5,853 nt of DNA from Calditrichaceae bacterium. Lineage in GTDB: Bacteria > Calditrichota > Calditrichia > Calditrichales > Calditrichaceae. The DNA is taken from NCBI GenBank assembly GCA_030622395.1, contig JAUXGF010000212.1, positions 1 to 5,853 on the forward strand. Reading direction: 5' to 3'. Shown here piece after piece: positions 5,152-5,853 of this stretch. The number at the start of each line of letters is the position of its first letter. The first letter of the stretch is position 1. The notes beneath the pieces are model-generated. The model was not told the origin of the DNA. It did no database searches and was given only the letters and a program-made list of their open reading frames with translations. The translations under genes were made by a program, and so were the position numbers.

Positions 5152-5853
5152 ATGGAAAAAATCGAATCGCAAAGTATTTTACTTGTAGACGACCGTCCGG
5201 AAAACTTGCTTGTTTTAGAAAGTATTTTAGAAAATCCGGGTATAAATTTTATAAAGGCAACTTCTGGGGAAGAAGCGCTTCGGCTGCTATTGAAAGAAGA
5301 TGTTTCGCTTATTTTGCTTGACGTGCAGATGCCTGGGATAGATGGATTTGAAACAGCGGCTCTTATTAGAGGGGCCCAGAAAACAAAGCATATCCCGATT
5401 ATTTTTGTCACGGCTATCAGCAAGGAACAAAAGCATATTTTTAAAGGATATGAAGCCGGCGCCGTTGATTATATGTTTAAGCCTGTTGTGCCGGAGATTG
5501 TAAGAAGCAAAGTTAATATCTTCCTCGAACTTGACCGGCAAAGGAGAATTTTAAAATATCAAAACCAAGAGCTCGTGGCGGCAAAAAAAAACACAGACAA
5601 TATTTTTGCAAATGTTGAAGAAGGATTGTTCCTCCTGAATCAAAAATATGTAATTAAACCCCAATATTCATCGGCTCTCAATCAAATCCTTTCTCAAAAA
5701 AAATTAGCGGATAAGAATTTAATGTCTATTCTAAACAATAAAATTTCCAAAGACGTTTTTGACAACACCAATATTTATTTGGAATTATTATTCCAGGAGG
5801 ATATTAATGAAAATGCTTGCCCTGAATTGAATCCACTTATGAATGCAGAGTAT
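5152..5853 (+). CDS. Response-regulator hybrid signalling protein (receiver plus coiled coil, 3' partial)
   Basis: The frame starts at ATG 5152, with AGGTGA at 5143-5148 just before it, and runs off the window after 234 residues without a stop. Residues 7-125 form a receiver domain with every key residue: acidic pair Asp13-Asp14 (LLVDDRPENL), phosphoacceptor Asp57 (LILLDVQMPGIDG), Thr87 (IFVTA) and Lys110 (DYMFKPV). A likely coiled coil follows at about 122-150. A PAS-like segment then begins at NIFANVEEGLFLLNQKYVI (150-168). Such N-terminal layouts belong to hybrid histidine kinases or related output proteins. The C-terminal domain is outside the window, so the output cannot be named. Proximity to the receiver-less CheB domain suggests a shared signalling locus, although a 186-nt repeat-containing spacer separates them. 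Confidence 0.9.
   Translation, partial: MEKIESQSILLVDDRPENLLVLESILENPGINFIKATSGEEALRLLLKEDVSLILLDVQMPGIDGFETAALIRGAQKTKHIPIIFVTAISKEQKHIFKGYEAGAVDYMFKPVVPEIVRSKVNIFLELDRQRRILKYQNQELVAAKKNTDNIFANVEEGLFLLNQKYVIKPQYSSALNQILSQKKLADKNLMSILNNKISKDVFDNTNIYLELLFQEDINENACPELNPLMNAEY

Noticed and set aside
5085..5541. Two minus-strand frames at the response-regulator gene
   Set aside because: They are antisense to the receiver domain, which has all expected catalytic residues on the plus strand.

Overview
The window looks like part of an AT-rich chromosome from an anaerobic or respiratory Gram-negative-type bacterium. The basis is a large exported multiheme c-type cytochrome, a secreted tandem-rhodanese protein, dapD of the succinylase lysine/diaminopimelate pathway, and two-component/chemotaxis-like signalling genes. 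Repeat-rich spacers of the kind seen in Bacteroidota/Calditrichota/Ignavibacteria-like genomes separate some genes. The lineage is a guess from gene style only; no rRNA or other marker is present. All complete genes lie on the plus strand.

Layout. (1) 2-1261: a multiheme cytochrome c reading frame interrupted by one in-frame UGA at 131-133. A CxxCH heme motif lies before the UGA, and nine CxxCH motifs plus one CxxxCH follow it in the same frame. (2) 1305-2333: an exported protein with two rhodanese domains, 43 nt downstream and probably in the same operon. (3) 2476-3309: dapD. (4) 3310-3608: spacer with no gene, ending in a near-perfect dyad operator. (5) 3609-4208: a TetR-family regulator resembling Bacillus FadR (YsiA). 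(6) 4271-4365: a long imperfect inverted repeat. (7) 4399-4965: a stand-alone CheB-type methylesterase domain. (8) 4981-5107: a second repeat-rich spacer. (9) 5152 to the window end: the N-terminal part of a response-regulator hybrid protein.

The most interesting point is the UGA at 131-133. It sits in a Gly-rich linker (GEG-UGA-GG) of what otherwise reads as one continuous cytochrome. The part after it has no signal peptide, although c-type heme attachment needs export. Directly after the UGA the RNA can fold into a small hairpin with a bulged U three base pairs below a 5-nt loop that has G in its second position, 16 nt from the UGA. This resembles the bacterial SECIS that directs selenocysteine insertion. 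I therefore propose a selenocysteine-containing multiheme cytochrome. Its rhodanese partner could handle sulfane sulfur or selenium, and the pair recalls the Geobacter ext-type gene clusters of cytochromes plus rhodanese proteins. Function and identity need comparison with homologues, which could not be done here.

The other genes appear to be independent units. dapD supplies diaminopimelate for cell wall and lysine. The TetR gene carries its own probable operator and may control fatty acid degradation genes elsewhere. The CheB-like gene and the response-regulator hybrid probably belong to one signalling locus that continues past the window.
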